A stretch of DNA of 64,000 bases from Anas platyrhynchos (GCF_047663525.1 NC_092606.1:7872501-7936500), one strand, 5' to 3'; shown: positions 47,101-60,700, numbered from the stretch's first letter. Numbers and translations: made by a program. Notes: generated by a model not told the origin, from the sequence alone.

Positions 47101-48616
47101 GGAGGAAGCGGTACAGATGGCTCCGGGCCGGAGAAACCGGCAGCGAAACTGCCTGGCGGCCGCCAGCATTGATTAAGCTCCTCTGAAAGCCGTCATTAAA
47201 CCCCGGAGAATTGCCATCGGTCCTACAAGACGCAGCCGGGCAGCTGGGGGCTGGAGGCTGCGCTGAGATTTCGGCTTTGGAAAAGGCCCCGAAATGTCAA
47301 CTTTCCCAGGGAAAAATCACAGAAAAAGAAAAAAAAAAAAAAAAGTCATTCTGCTTCGGCCAGAACATTGTATTTCTGCAAAATCACTTTGTTTTCCTTG
47401 TGGTTTTTTTAAAGTGTGGTAACGGAGTGCAAATAAAACAAACGTTTTCAAAACATGGGTAACTTTACAACAAAAAATGTAAATATTTGTCCTGACAGAG
47501 TGACACAGGCTGCTCCGACATTGTCAAGACCTTTTCTCACCCCTGTTTTCCCCCCAAGTGTGTTTTGCTTTAGTTTTTATGAGAAATCAACAGTTTTAGA
47601 AAGCTTTTGGATTTTCCAGTGGAAAAGAGCTCGAGGGAAGCTTTTTCAACAAGTTCCGCCAATTAGCTCTTGGCTGCCGGGCCCCGAGGCTGCTGTGAAT
47701 TTTCCATTACTGGAAATCTTAAATATCAAAACTGGATGTTTTTCTACAAGATAAATGGGGCTGCGGGGCAAGCCGGCAGCTGCGGCTGCACGGCGCGTCG
47801 GCCCGCTCGCTCGCCGCTCCCTTCAGCCCTCGCTGCTTACAGGAACACTAAAACAAGAGTGCCCAATTTCTTGCAAAAAGCTTGGTTTTGGTGTTTTCTT
47901 TCGCCTGAGATACACACGGTGAGCGTGTGCAGGAGCGCTGGGGCAGTGCTGACAGCTCCCAGCTGTTCCCACCTCCTGCCTGGGCTGTGCACCCCAAACC
48001 TCTCCGTGCAGCCCGCAGCAGCTGCCCAGACGTGCAGCTGTGCTCCAGATGTGCAGCGCCCCCGAGCAATTCCCCACGGGCAGCAGGTCCCGAGCAGCCA
48101 GAGTTTCAGCCAGCTTGCTCAGAGGCTCAGGATGGATGCTGAGCGTGGGGCTGGATGAGCTGTGGGACCCCCCCGGCATGGTGAAACCCGTGGTGTTTCG
48201 TGAGGATCGTGGCAGGTTTTTATTTCTGCCAGCGGTAATGCGCACCGTGCACATCGCACGCCACGTTCATCAAAAAATACAATTTCAAAGGCATGAAATA
48301 TTTAGAAGCAGCAAAGCAGCGGGACATTAAGTAGCAGTAATATTCGTGGGAAATAAGGAGGAGGTTTGGTTTAATTATTGCATTCCCAGCTCGCACCTTT
48401 TTGGCAAAAGGGCAGCCGAATCCTGGCATCCTGCGCCTGCCTCCAGCCCGTGCCCGGCTGTGGGGCCACGACGCCTCGGGGCTGGGGCTGTGTGTCCGTC
48501 AGAGGCTTCTCCCCTCTCCTTTTTAGCATCCTTTTGGGGCTCGGCTAGAAGGACAGAGCCCGGGGGTGGATTTCTCTGCCGGCTCCGGAGGTTTCTGTGC
48601 GATCTCAGCGCTGGTG

Positions 48617-48636
48617 TGACTCAGCCTGACTCAGCC
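48617..48636. promoter_or_regulatory. Tandem TGACTCAGCC pair (NF-E2/AP-1/MAF type)
   Basis: TGACTCAGCC occurs twice in immediate succession. Each contains a full AP-1 core (TGACTCA) with the GC extension favoured by MAF/NF-E2 heterodimers. The 10-bp spacing puts both on one helical face. It lies about 14 kb upstream of the ATP2A3 start, and SERCA3 is known to be abundant in platelets and other blood cells. Binding is inference. Confidence 0.5.
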
Positions 48637-51600
48637 TCGCCGAGCTGCGGCGCGGAGCGGGGAAGGCAGAGGCTGGCGGCTCGTGGAAGTGCTTTCAAGG
48701 GCCCTGCCTGAAGCTGCTGTGTATTCGGATGCTGGGTTTGGGGGGGGATTTTTTAATGTTCCTAAAGGATGACGCCGAGCTCTGGGAAGGATCCTGGTGT
48801 TGGGGCCAGCACAGGACCGGGTGCCCAGTGGGAAAGTTGTGCGGTGCCACCAAAATCAGGAGCTGGGGCAGATCCTGGGCAGCTTGGGGCTGACGTCCCC
48901 AAAGCACCAGTTTTGGGATCATTGTGCAGAAGGAGAAAAAAACATTCCACGAGAAAACCTTACAGTGCAGCTGCACAATCCCTGCTCCACTGCTATCCCC
49001 TGACCTTTCCAAAGGGGACCTCGGCCTGCCTGGGGACCTCACTGCAACCACGACATCCTCAGCCCCGTGCCACCACGAACACAGCACTTTTAAGGGTGAA
49101 AACCAGAAATAACGAGAGCTGTGCCGAGGGCAGCCCGCCGAGCAGGCTGTTTTGCCTGCACAAAACAAGTCCCCGGGGAGCTGGGAGTTTCCTTAGGCGG
49201 GAAGGGCCATGAGAGCCACCGCGCAGGGCCAGGGCAGGGCTTTTCTCATTATTTTTATTTAGGTGGCAGAGAAATCTGACGGCAATAGAAAGGAGCTGGA
49301 AAAACAAACAGGTGTGTCCGGCACCGGAGGGGCCGTAGCTATAGCAATGGGACAGCCCTGTTGACAAAAGGCTGCACAAAAGACCTTCTTTATGGATTAA
49401 AAGTGGCTCAGGAGCCGGCCACACAGGGCTGGGGAGCCAAAAAAGCAGCACCGGGCGAGCGAGCGCCGGGTGCCAACCCACTGCGCCCGGCATCCCCCGG
49501 TGGCATTTCTCTGAGGTCCATGGAAATGGGGCATTTGTGCAGGGGGGGCTCTCCCATCGCTGCAGGGGGGTCCCAGCTCTGCAGCAGGCAGGGAAGGAGT
49601 TATTTGGGGTGCCCCCAGGCACTGCTCTTCCGCTTCCTCCTCTTGTGGTTGCAACCTGGGGTGAGCGCTCGCAGGCTTTTTGAGCTCTCCAGATCCTCGG
49701 CACAAGAGGATTCGCATTCGGGGCGAGCTTTGCCACAGACGAGGGCTCGTGAATAATGAACCGAGCCGCTCGCGGGCTGGGGCTGAGCCGCAATTCTCCA
49801 TTTTGACTTATCTGAGCCTTGCCCGACGACGGGCTCGTAATTAAAGCCATAGATCAGCGCTGACATCTGCGTGACTCCGCATACAGGCGCTCGACACCGC
49901 TGGAGCAGGGCTGAGAGGAGCCCAGCCCTCGCTATTCAGAAAATTTGGGGTGGTGGGGGGGATATTTGAGAAAATGAGCAAGTGGCAGTGCCTCTCCCTC
50001 GGGCCCTGGCAGCCTGGAGGGCAGTGGCTCCGTGCTGGTAGGAAAGGCTGCGTAGGTGACCACAGAAAGGAGGAGGGAGCCGGTCCCCACAGAGCAGGAG
50101 GATCCTGCCCACAGGAGGCTGCCTCCCCCAGCAGCCCCTACACGGCCTCGGGAAAAGGGGGAGGTGGAAATCAGGAGCTGGAAGTCACCTTGGGCTGGTC
50201 CCCCAGGGCTGTGCCAGCAGTGTCGCGTGTCCCTCATCTCCTTCAGCTGTGCTGAAATGGTGCGAGGTGAGGGGAGAGCGGCGGTTCCCCAAAATCCTCA
50301 TGGGAGGAAAGGGGCAGGAGCTGGGGGGTGCCCCAGGGGGTGCCTCGGGGCATCGAACCTCGAGTCCTGGGAGCCACATCCCGGGGGGGACACAAACCTG
50401 GCCCAAGCCCAGGTAGCACCAGCACAGCTGGGGCAAGAAGAGGGGAATTTCCCTCATTTCAGGGGGAAAATCAAGGCTTTGCCCCACCACATTGCTCAGG
50501 AGCCAAGAAATCAAACACGGATGGCGAAGCCGTCCGAGCGGTGACACCGGGGGGTTACAGCACTGATAAACCACAGATCCCGGGGATGCTCCTTGCTCCC
50601 AGTGCCGCCGGCAGCTGCTCCGGGGGCGTGCAGCCCCGCGGGGCCGTATGCTGCACCGGGAACAGGCGCTTCCCGGGCCCGCGGGGACAGGCTGTTCCCA
50701 GCCAGAGAGCCCCAGCGCTCGGCTGCCTGGCGAGCACTCTGGGTGCTCGCAGGAACAAGCTGGGAAGAAACTGTGTGATTTTTTTTAATTATTTTTTGCA
50801 GGAGAAACCTTCTGACAGCAGCAGCCGGTGGTAGCACCGGCAGCTCCTGCACCCCGTGCAAGCTGTGCTGGCCCTGAGGGCACAAAGGGGCACCGAGCAC
50901 CGTACAGAAAGTGGGTGAGAACCCAGAAGGAACAGAAAGGATCTGTCTTGTGTGCTTCTGGCACCGATTCTGGCTGCACAGAGCAGAGCAGTGCCTCTAC
51001 CTCCTGCCATCCATGTGGTGGGGCCAGGCTGGGCAGGCGGTGGCGGTGCCACCACGCGGGGACCTCCTGGGCACCGACCCCTCACCCATGGGCAGCCCCT
51101 CTGGGCGCTGTGCAAATCTAATTAAAGCAAAGCTATCGTCCGTCAGCAGCCTTAAGCATCATCAGAGCAAAATTGGCCAGTGAGTTCATGGTAAATAAGC
51201 AGCTATTTTAGGCTCCCTGGGTCCTGCCCCTGTGGGAGGTTTGCTTCCCCCAGTGGGATGGAAACGCAGGAACCTCAGGGCGAGCAAGGAGCACGGCCTC
51301 AGAAACACCAACAGCACTGAGGAAGCTGAGCCCCCTTCTAGCAAGCGAGGAGCCAAAGCTCAAACTCATCTTGGTGTACTTGGGGCCTGGCAAACGAGTG
51401 GAGGAAAATGCTTCTTCAAAGCAAGGCGAGAAGGGTGGCTACTGGGGGCAAAGCCACGTTTAAAACCCAGCAGCGTATCCTGAATTGACCAACAGGGTAC
51501 GAAACACTCTCTTCTCTTTAAATATTAACGCTCACAGTAAGAAGGAACGAAAACATTTAAGAAAGAAAAATGACAATTGTTAGGAAGAAAAAAGCCTGGC

Positions 51601-54600
51601 CTGCCACTCACAGGAATGTGAAACCCGGGGTCTGAGTGGGAAGCCGGCTGTGAAACCATTGACATTTTTGATTAATGAGCTTTCTGTGGGTGGTTTATGT
51701 AAAGGAGAAGGGTAAGAAACGCAGACACGACTTGTCTGAAGCAAGCTGATGAACAAGAGGTCCCCTAGCTCGAGAACTCATCCTGCCTTTTTTTTCCTGC
51801 CTTTGTGGCCCTGGCTGGGTGCAAGAGCAAGTCCCACAGGCTGTGAGCTTCCTATCAACTGCTCTGCTCGGGTTTCAGGGCAACAGGAGCAATTTAAAGC
51901 CTACCTTTGATCACTTAACTACATGTACTTAAGATTGTGCCTTGATTCCTTGCTTAATTCAGTGTAAAATAAGTGTGAGGAGGGATTGAAGCCCTACTTA
52001 ATGCTCACCTTTACACGCACGGTGAAGTCCCCTCCTGCGCCCATCGCAGGGCTGAGACTCCTGCGTGGAGAGAGAAAAACCTCTGTGGGGTGGTTTCATG
52101 GATTAGAAAGCGTAAGGTCAGAAGGGGAAGCGTTTCCTGCGGTTCCTCAGGCACCGACGTGGGATCTTTCACCCCAAAACCCCAACAGAGCCTCAGCAGC
52201 CCGGGGGCAGGAACAGCACAGCAAGCCACCGCCCCTGAACCCACTGGCAGAGGAAGTTTCACTGGGTCTGGCTGAAAATGCAGGGGAACACATTTAACCA
52301 AAATAATTCCCAGCATGGCACGAAGCCCAGCACACCACCTTGTCTCTCCCTTCTGCATCCTTTTTGCTTTTGCCCACACGCATGGTGCTGGCACCAGAGG
52401 AGCACAGCAGCAGCAGCAGCTCCTTTGGGTGCTTCCCCAAGCTGCCCCATGGCCATGTGCATCGAGGAGGCCAAAACCTGCGGGTGCCACAGCCCCAGGA
52501 AGGCAGTGAGGTGGAAATTTGTGCCCTCAGCACCACCACAGCAGCTCCTTAATGGTGATAACTCGTTATAAAGAGCTAGAAGCCCTTTGCAGGGCAGACA
52601 TTCGGGACAGCACAGCAATAAGGGGGTGGGTGCTGTGCTCCGAAGCCCAGCACGGCTCTGCCACCTGAACCTCGGGCCCTGGGAAGTGCCAAAGTCCTGG
52701 AAAGCAGCCTGCACAAGAGTGCAGACACTTTAATTTTATATTTCTCTAGACTTTTTTTGTGCAATGCAAGCTCACGTATTGCATAGTTGCAGTACTTATA
52801 GGGAATGATGCAAGAGACCAGCTTCAAAAAATCATGCAAATTGCCAGCTGAACACCAAGAGGAGAAGCTCCCCAGCACAACACCCGGCTCAGGGGTGGAA
52901 AGACCCCGTCTGTGATGGTCCTGGAGGCAGAAGGGGAGAGCTGCTGTGTGCGAGGTGCTGCTGAGGGCAGGGGCAGAGCAGCTCTGGTGCCCTGACTGTG
53001 CCCTGGGGGTCTGGTGGGCCAGGAGCCCTGCGCCTTTGGTGCACCCCACAACACCACCCAGGGAACCCCACGGCCCTCTGAGTGGCACAGCAAGGCCTAC
53101 TTTCAATTTGAATTTTGATTTTCAGTCCTTTTTCCACGTGTTTTCATGCCCATCCTAAATCTAAACGCGCCTCCCAGCCCATGAACCCAAAGGGAACACA
53201 GCTCTAAATGCATAGGGCTGCTACAAAACTATGAGATTTCCATCTCTTTGTCAGGAATGCTTATTGATGGTTCTGGGTAGAGGAAGGGAGATTTTTTGTT
53301 TTTTAAATGTATATTCTTCCCTGGGTTGCATACTCGCTTATGAGCCCCAGCACGGTGCTGCAGCCTGGCTTTGAGGCGGGTGGCAGCTTTTCATTATTTG
53401 TGCTTCCTTCGGTAGAAGGACCTAAATAAATCAGACCCGACCATCATGGAAAGAATGAGCTTTAATCTGATTTCCTTCACCTCTTGTTTAACTCCTTTCC
53501 TATTCACAGCAGCTCTCCCTTGTTCACCGGGCTGGGAAATGCCTTCTTGGCTCTCACCCCGGGGCGGGTCGTGCTCCTTTCCCCCAGAGCCCCGCAGCTC
53601 CTGCTGGATGCGGCCCGATGCCCTGTGCACCCCCGGGGTGGCTGCAGGAGGTGCCAAGCACCCTATTTACGGCCTTACACCGCTTTCCCCTATTCCCCTA
53701 TTTACCTAAGGGCCAGTGGCTGCCTCAGCAGGGACCCAGCATCACTCACTCCTGTGTAAGCAGAGTGTGGCCGGCTCCTGAAGGCAGGTTGACAAATCTC
53801 CCCGTGTAAGCTGGCTGACAGCCTGAGCTGGAGCTTTGGGGAGGAAAATGGTTTTGATTCAGGGCATCTGAACAACAGCTCCCAGCCCTTTTGGTTGTGA
53901 GCTTTGTTACATTCTAGGGGCTGGGACCACACGGGCTGTAGCTGCAGAGGGAGCCGAATCTGTTCCCCTCGTAACCTTGCTGACAGCACCTGAAACCTCA
54001 GACCTGGCTCTCAGTCCCCACTCTCCCACAGCCCCTGCTGTTTATTTGTATTTAGTGAAATCACCCATCGAGACCATTCTCTGAGCATGTGGAACCAGTG
54101 GAAACAACTCAGGGCGTTGGGTAAATACAAGAACGGTGTTGGCTTCCTCGCTTACCCTTCCCTGACCAACTTCCCTCGAGCTAAAACTAAGCCACGGGTG
54201 CTGTGAAGCTAAGCCCAGGCGACGAGGTGGGCACCAGCCCTTGACAAATCCTGCTAATTAGAACAGAGGTCCTGAGACAAATCTCAGCTTAGCAGGAGGC
54301 AACACCTGGGGCCCCAGATTTGCATTTCAGGCCTGAAGGCAAACAACCACCGGCACTGAACCCCAGGGGTATCCATGGCAAAACTTTGTTTTTAGGATAA
54401 GGCCACTGGAATGTAAACAGCAGGGCTGGAATTTAAAAGAAGACTCCAGTTGTACGTGTCCTGCATAGTTTGATGCAATGGCAGACGTATTCCCACTGGG
54501 TGAGGATAAGCAGGTTTACTTACGGGCACCAAAAATGAAGATTCCTAAGAAAAACCTTGGATCTCACTGCAAATCCAAACCTTTAACACTCAGTGAGGAG

Positions 54601-54899
54601 AGGAGAGCAGGAAGGCAAACAAAAAACAGACGCTGTGTTGTTACTTTGTTGTTTTTATATAATTTTTACAATATATTTCTCTTCATTTGCATATTTTACC
54701 CACATCTGTAGCTTTCTTTTTACATGTTGAACTGAACTGGAATAAATCTAAAGGTTTGATATATTTTAACAACTGATAAAAATTGCAAAGTAGTAAACCC
54801 GTAATAAAAGAAATTATAAAACTTTTTAAAGTGTTTAATGAAAGCAAGTCAAAGGTATCATTACGAACAATGTGGTTTGTCTTAAACACATCATAGGTG
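48637..54899. other. Intergenic DNA, ZZEF1 side
   Basis: No supported gene. A mixed stretch at 49800-49880 includes TTATCT (GATA) and TGACTCC. An octamer ATTTGCAT lies at about 54320-54327. Base composition changes from GC-rich to AT-rich between roughly 54.0 and 54.5 kb. Confidence 0.7.
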
Positions 54900-54918
54900 A
54901 TTCAGGCAGGACAACTAT

Positions 54919-54929
54919 TTTATTTTATT
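54919..54929 (-). terminator. ZZEF1: Overlapping AATAAA polyadenylation signals
   Basis: Two AATAAA hexamers overlap by one base (54919-54924 and 54924-54929, minus strand). They are the last such signals before the GC-rich intergenic DNA, so this is the likely distal 3' end of the ZZEF1 transcript, with cleavage expected near 54890-54910. Confidence 0.5.
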
Positions 54930-57025
54930 TTTAATATTAGGCACATTTTTTTTTCAGCATACCTGTTTTCCAGCCAGTTTTATACTACTCAATAGCATCA
55001 TCACCTGCATCCAACTTGGAAGTGCTGGGGGGATTTTCAAGATGTGATTGATCATGAATATTCATTATTGGTATTCTCTTCTTCTTTATAACTACCAGGA
55101 AAAAAAAGAAAAGTGTTCCTTGTCTCTTAAAAATCCATAATGAATGATTGAGTCGTAAGGCAGCAACAGATTCAGTGTCAACTCAGGTCACAGTCCTTCA
55201 GTTCCATCTAGTGGGTAGAAATAATATTTAGTGGACAACGTTTCTAGACAGTCCCTTCAGGGCAAGATGACTGACTCAAGGCCAGTTACTGCTGGTAGAG
55301 TAAGTAGGTGGTGCGCCTGGTAAGGAACACTGGCCACTCCTGTGTCATCCTTGCAGCCTCGTGTGTCTTCGTACAGAAAGCAAAAAGACAGTCCAACTGA
55401 AAATCGTGAGTATGGTAGAGCCGTCACAGGTTCTATGAATGGTTTATTTACAGTCTTCATCCCTGATGTGAAAAAAGAAAAAAGCCTTCTTTTGACTAAA
55501 ACATAGGAAGATCTCAGCAGCATGCTACATGCCCTAGCAAATCAGCCCGTTGCATATCCTTGACTGCTTGGCCCTCGATTCCCACGGAGGCAGTGAATAG
55601 GAAGTCCTACTGCTCAAGAAGAGCAATTTCAAAAGCTCACCTGTCCCATTGATGCGACTCCCTAACGCAGGCTTAGTAATAACATCTCATTTTGGTGTAG
55701 CAACTCAGAATCTGTTCACGCTCCCAGGAAGTGTGAACTCGTTGGTTTCTCACGGATGGGTCTCTCAGACACCCTTGCAGTGAGACTGCAAACTCCAATA
55801 CATTGCTCAGATGTGGGAACAAAATGCTCCATGCGTTCAACATGCGCCACAACTCCGATAATTCCCTTCCCATCACAAGCTCCTTCTGGAAGGAAGAAGG
55901 GCTTCGACTTTCAGTTGCAGTATACTCAGAGAGGGGCTTCAGAGCAGTATCTCTGCATCCTTTCGGTCTTTGATAAATGGCATGTTTTTCCTGAATTCTG
56001 GCATTCTCCCTTGCCAAGAGGGCCACTCCATTCCTGAAGGTAACAGCTTCAGCACAGTTTGGTCTTCAGCTTTAAGTCTTTCAGGCAGAATAATGACATC
56101 CTGATTGAACCTCATCCCCTGAAGCAGCACTCACTTTACACTCCCCTGGCTGAACAGAAAGAAGTCAAGACATCTTTAACTACAGCCCTAGAGGCTGAAG
56201 AAAAGGGGATGCAGAATGCACAATTCCATCTCAGGGGGAGACTGGACCGCCCTTAAAGTATGTCCAGACCCAGCTGCTAAGACCATCAATTCAGAGGTCA
56301 TCCATGGAAGTGGTGCTGCGGTGCTCATGGCACAGTGATATTTAGGTACCACTTACCTTTTCACCAAGCAAGGTCAAGAAGCATATTCCCTTCTCACAGA
56401 GCCACTGCCTTCACCCAACTTGAATCAGTCACCTAGACTCCACTACTGAAGTTTTTGGTTGCCTTTTTTTGTAATTTATTGTTGAAGTGGGGAAGGGAAG
56501 AAGAAAATAATTCTCACTGGAAGTTCTCTGAATTGATGGTTGACAAGACCAGCTAGATGTACTGCATAATGGTATACAAAATTCATCCCTAAATCCTTCT
56601 ATGTTCTTTGTAACTCTTTGGAAAGGGAATAACCAGTGTAGTGGAGCAGGAAGAAAGCCAATTTATTTCAACATAGAAGGTCTGCAATTCATTCCACCTT
56701 CATTAAGAGTAATGCAGTTATTGCTGTGTAAGACAAGACCGGATTGATAATTAACCCCCACCCTGAGTGCTGGGAGTCCAGGTTCCCACCATTGCTGAGA
56801 AGGACCTCCTTAAGCCACTAGTACCCAAATAATTAACAGAAAAAAACCCTCATGAATAATTTCTTCTATGATCTTTGAGAAACGTGCAAGTTCCTCAGTT
56901 CTTCATATCACCACTGCTTAGTGAATGGAGGCCTGCCTTTGCTCTCTGCCCTAGAATAATGTACTATTTAGAATAATACCATCGGAGATAAATGAAGGTA
57001 AGAACAGATGATCCAGCTGATTGAA

Positions 57026-57367
57026 TCAAAGAACAGGAGAAACATTAACCTCTTGCACAAGGATGCTCTGAAGCTGGAATTCTTTAACTGCTATGCAATC
57101 ACCCGGCATTTGTTCTACAACCTGTAGTTTACCAATAATTAAAGTTCTTTTCCCTGGGTAGTAGCCTTCAAGGCAAAAGTAAACACGACAGGATTCAAGT
57201 GTGGACCATTTCTGCATCAGCCCACCAGATTCTGGTTTGCCTGTTTCACTCCAATGATACACAGGTGCTGCTGACTGCATCGTTCTAAGTTCAATCTTAT
57301 CAAAGCTTTCAGGTTTCATCAATCGTTTCCTTGGGAGCAGATGATACCAATGGGGGGCCTTCCATTC
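57026..57367 (-). other. Unexplained 113-codon open frame in the ZZEF1 3' UTR
   Basis: Between stops at 57370-57368 and 57028-57026 the minus strand is open for 113 codons. Its first ATG is at 57319. The product has protein-like composition (VYHWSETGKPESGG, CRVYFCLEGYYPGKRTLIIG) and resembles no family I recognise. It has no splice acceptor at its start, so it is not an obvious alternative exon. It may be chance or a decayed coding remnant. Confidence 0.25.
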
Positions 57368-57677
57368 TCATACTTCAGCTACCTTCTTTCATTTACTTTC
57401 TTTGAATTTAAAAAAAAGGAATTGTTCTGTTTACTCTAACATGCTACAATATGTGCATACATAACTGTAGGCGACGCGTGAGTTACTTCAAGATGTGCTT
57501 TTTCATTGAAGTGCGCTTTTACTTTTACAAATTCTACATCAAGGTGGAAGGAAGGAAGGCTGCAGAGTGCTCATACACTGAAGCTGAAGGAACTTTTCCT
57601 GAACGGAGTTAAGATGTTTGTTCCAAGGTTCCTATGGACAAACTACTCTATCCCATGCACTCCGGCCTGAGCCAGTA

Positions 57678-57752
57678 TTAAACATTCCAGAAACTTGTTG
57701 ATTTGTTTGGGTAGTTAATGGCAAGGCTGATAGCAGCAATGTTTTTCAGGGC
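57678..57752 (-). CDS. ZZEF1: ZZEF1 terminal coding exon with stop codon
   Basis: 75 nt: ALKNIAAISLAINYPNKSTS, FWNV, TAA (57680-57678). The acceptor is CTTCTAG| after a pyrimidine-rich tract. The protein ends at WNV, two residues earlier than the mammalian WNVEC as I recall it. Confidence 0.93.
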   Translation of the reverse strand, partial: ALKNIAAISLAINYPNKSTSFWNV

Positions 57753-60700
57753 CTAGAAGAGAGAAGAAAAAAAGCTAAGTCACGTCACACATTCTCCCAG
57801 TTCAAAACTGTGAAGAAATTCTTCTATTAATTTAAAAGAAATAATTAATTAACCATCCTGTCTCTACCTGGTTACCTCCTGGTACTGCATTTATTGGCAC
57901 ACATTCACACAGTTTCAGTGAGGCAACTGCATTTTCAGTGGCTGAAAGATCACCCCCACCCTACCCCCCTTGCCATGTTTTGGCAGTTGAGGGGTCAATA
58001 CAATTAAATTAGATAAACCCAATTGAACTACTTGCATTAGAATGAGTTAGTGTTCTTTCCCAACAGTCAGTTTGTGACACATCATCTGACTATTAAAGGA
58101 GAAAAGCATTTGTGCACAGTTCATCACAGACAAACTTCAGAGGCCTGTCATGGTATAATAAATGCCAATGGGCAATCAGAAATTGTTCATTATTTCCATC
58201 TGCCATAAAAATATTACAAAAAACACATCTCTAGGATTGTGCAATCTTGTAATTACCTGTGCTGTGCAGCGATGAAGATGATCTTCAGTATTTAAGGCAA
58301 GCAAATACTCCTGTAGAGATCCAAGCTCCTGCAGCCACAAAGCATTCAATGAGCACCAACACTTCTACCAAAAATATCATCCTACTAACGAACATTAAAA
58401 TGCTGATCACTAGCAGTCCCTAAGAACCAAATGCATCTGAACTACACACAAGACTCTTGGACTAGAACAGAGTTTGTGATTACAGAAATCAGTTACAGAC
58501 TGTTCGTATGTAAGGCCCAAAATCAGCTGAAAGGGAACCACATTCAAATGCCTTTAAATTAATGATTTATTCTGAGAGGAATGCTGATTTAAGAGTGGCT
58601 TTATGGCCTACACCTCAGTTGCACAAGGAAGAGTCATGACTATTACTTACAGACCATGACGGATAAGGCAACTACATTCCCCTTAATTAGAATTTGCTAC
58701 CAGACTCCACAAGAGAAAGCTGCTCATATTTCTAAAGCATACAAAAGTTCTGATGAACTTGGCCAAGATAAAGGAAAAATGCATTTAGTTTGACACTGAA
58801 CTACATAACATTCCCAGCACTGGGGAGAGAAGAGAGATAAATAAAGGAACTGCTTACAGTAACTCTGTTTTCTGTAACAAAAAAGAGTTCTGCAAGTGCA
58901 CGATGAAGAGGAAGGAGAATACCAGGCTTGGTCACATCATGACACAAGTTGTTTTCCATATGGGTGAAAAGCTGCCAAAGTGGCTTCAACAAGGTGAGGT
59001 CACAGTCTCTGAAAAAAAGGTCATTTAAATGAAATAGTGAGTAACCATGATCTTAAGCCTATTCGTAGGAGAAAACAAATCAACCGTCCCCTTCCCCCCT
59101 CCAATTTAAGGGAACAAAAACATGCATTTCTGACAGTTAGATGTATAAAGCAAGGGAGAAACACAAGAACCATTTTAAATCCAAATTCAGTCAGGTGTTT
59201 CAGCACAATGAATTTCATTCTGAATCAGTGAAGTGAAGAAAACCTTATATTCATGGACACATCTAAATGGCTCTTCTAAAATCGAGTAGCCTCCTGAAAT
59301 GAGGACTTTAAAATAACTACATACATCATTTTGCTTAATGCTCTGGCTCAGCTGCTTGGAATTGTACAATATCAACCTGCAGCGCTGGGCAGCTGACATC
59401 CTGGTTTAGGGCAGAGAGATAATTCTTTATAAACAGCTCCAGTCCTGCCTCCTTCCTACTCCCGAGTTAAAGCAAGCCAATTCACATGTCACTAATTATA
59501 CAGACAGAATGATAAATACAGTTACGTAGAGGGGAAAGAATCTATCATAATCTGTCATCAGATTAATACAAGGAAAGTATAAAATATAAGCACAATGGAG
59601 ACTTGATCTTTTACCAGTTAAATTTGTTGTCCACAGGACAAAGCAGGACAAACTTTTTTAGTTTTCTAATTAGAAAAAAAAAGAAGCTAAAAGAACTTGA
59701 AAATATCATAAATTTGTAATTACAAATAAAAGCAAAATCAGTTTTTCAGACTTTGATGCAGATTGGTGTACACAAAGAGGTAAGCAATGGTTCTATGTAA
59801 TTGTCCATTTTTATTACTGTACGCAAGTACACTTTGACTTCTTTTTATCAAAGTAAGCTTAGTAGAATGCTGTCATTTTATTGGTTTTGTTTGCTCTAAA
59901 CAAAGAGGGCATAACTGAGGTGTCAGCCGTGATGTGCTAATGAGTTAATGCAACAATACACTTTTTCAAGACTTTAAAAACTCAGTATCTTTTACAACAT
60001 CTATTTTCAGAAATACCCAGGCCATGCATACTTGAGCACTATCACACCTATCCTTTCTGAAACTCAATTACGGGTTTTGCAATGGTACAACTATAATAAT
60101 CGTTAAAAAGTTATTTACATGATTAGTGAATCAGATCATCATTTCACCAATTTATGATTTCATCCTCACCTTAATTCTGAAGGACAACTAAAAGAGAATC
60201 AATTTCTAGAAAATCAAGTGCAAACTGTTTTGTTTTGTTTTTTTCCTGTTTCGGTTTATTAAAAAAAAATTAAAAATGGCAAAAAACAACAACAAAAACA
60301 AACAGCATACAACCCTGCCTTCCAGTGTACAAGGCAGAACAGGGCCCTTACCTCTGGGCGCTGCATTGCACAATCTTCAAGAGCAAGTGAATGGCCTTCA
60401 AACGCTGGTGACCAGTCTGGCGGCACGCTACCCCAACCTGCCATTCCCAGATTTTGGCCAGCGGGAGGTGGGGAACAACCCTTTCCTCAGACAGCATCTG
60501 CTTTAGAATTTCAAACCCTGGTAAAAAATAAAATAAAAATAAAAAAATAAAAATCAAACAGCTATTGCTTTGTGTGGACCCATTTTGCTCATACACCCTG
60601 TAGGGACTCATTTTGCTCGTAAACAGTTTTCTCCATATATTGAGCATTGCTCTGGCAAGCAAGAATAAAAATAAAGAACAAAAATCTGAGATAACTCCAG

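Larger units (their letters stand above)
39777..48616. other. Intergenic DNA, middle part
   Basis: No supported exon, RNA gene or transposon. Homopolymer and G runs are listed separately. CCCCAG units recur at about 44609-44632. Unique stretches with mixed composition at 47120-47220, 47560-47760 and 48230-48380 stand out from the GC-rich background but show no known motif set. Confidence 0.7.
54900..57677 (-). other. ZZEF1: ZZEF1 3' untranslated region
   Basis: About 2.8 kb of moderately AT-rich DNA after the TAA, with no exon structure and no recognisable repeat. AATAAA signals on the minus strand occur at 56662-56667, 56475-56480, 55443-55448 and as an overlapping pair at 54919-54929. Their spread suggests alternative polyadenylation. 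The extent is set by the last signal pair and by the change of composition nearby. It contains several minus-strand open frames (see findings), the longest at 57026-57367. Confidence 0.65.

Noticed and set aside
51480..51800. Possible LTR-like stretch
   Set aside because: No paired repeat, primer-binding site or polypurine tract seen; left as unique intergenic DNA.
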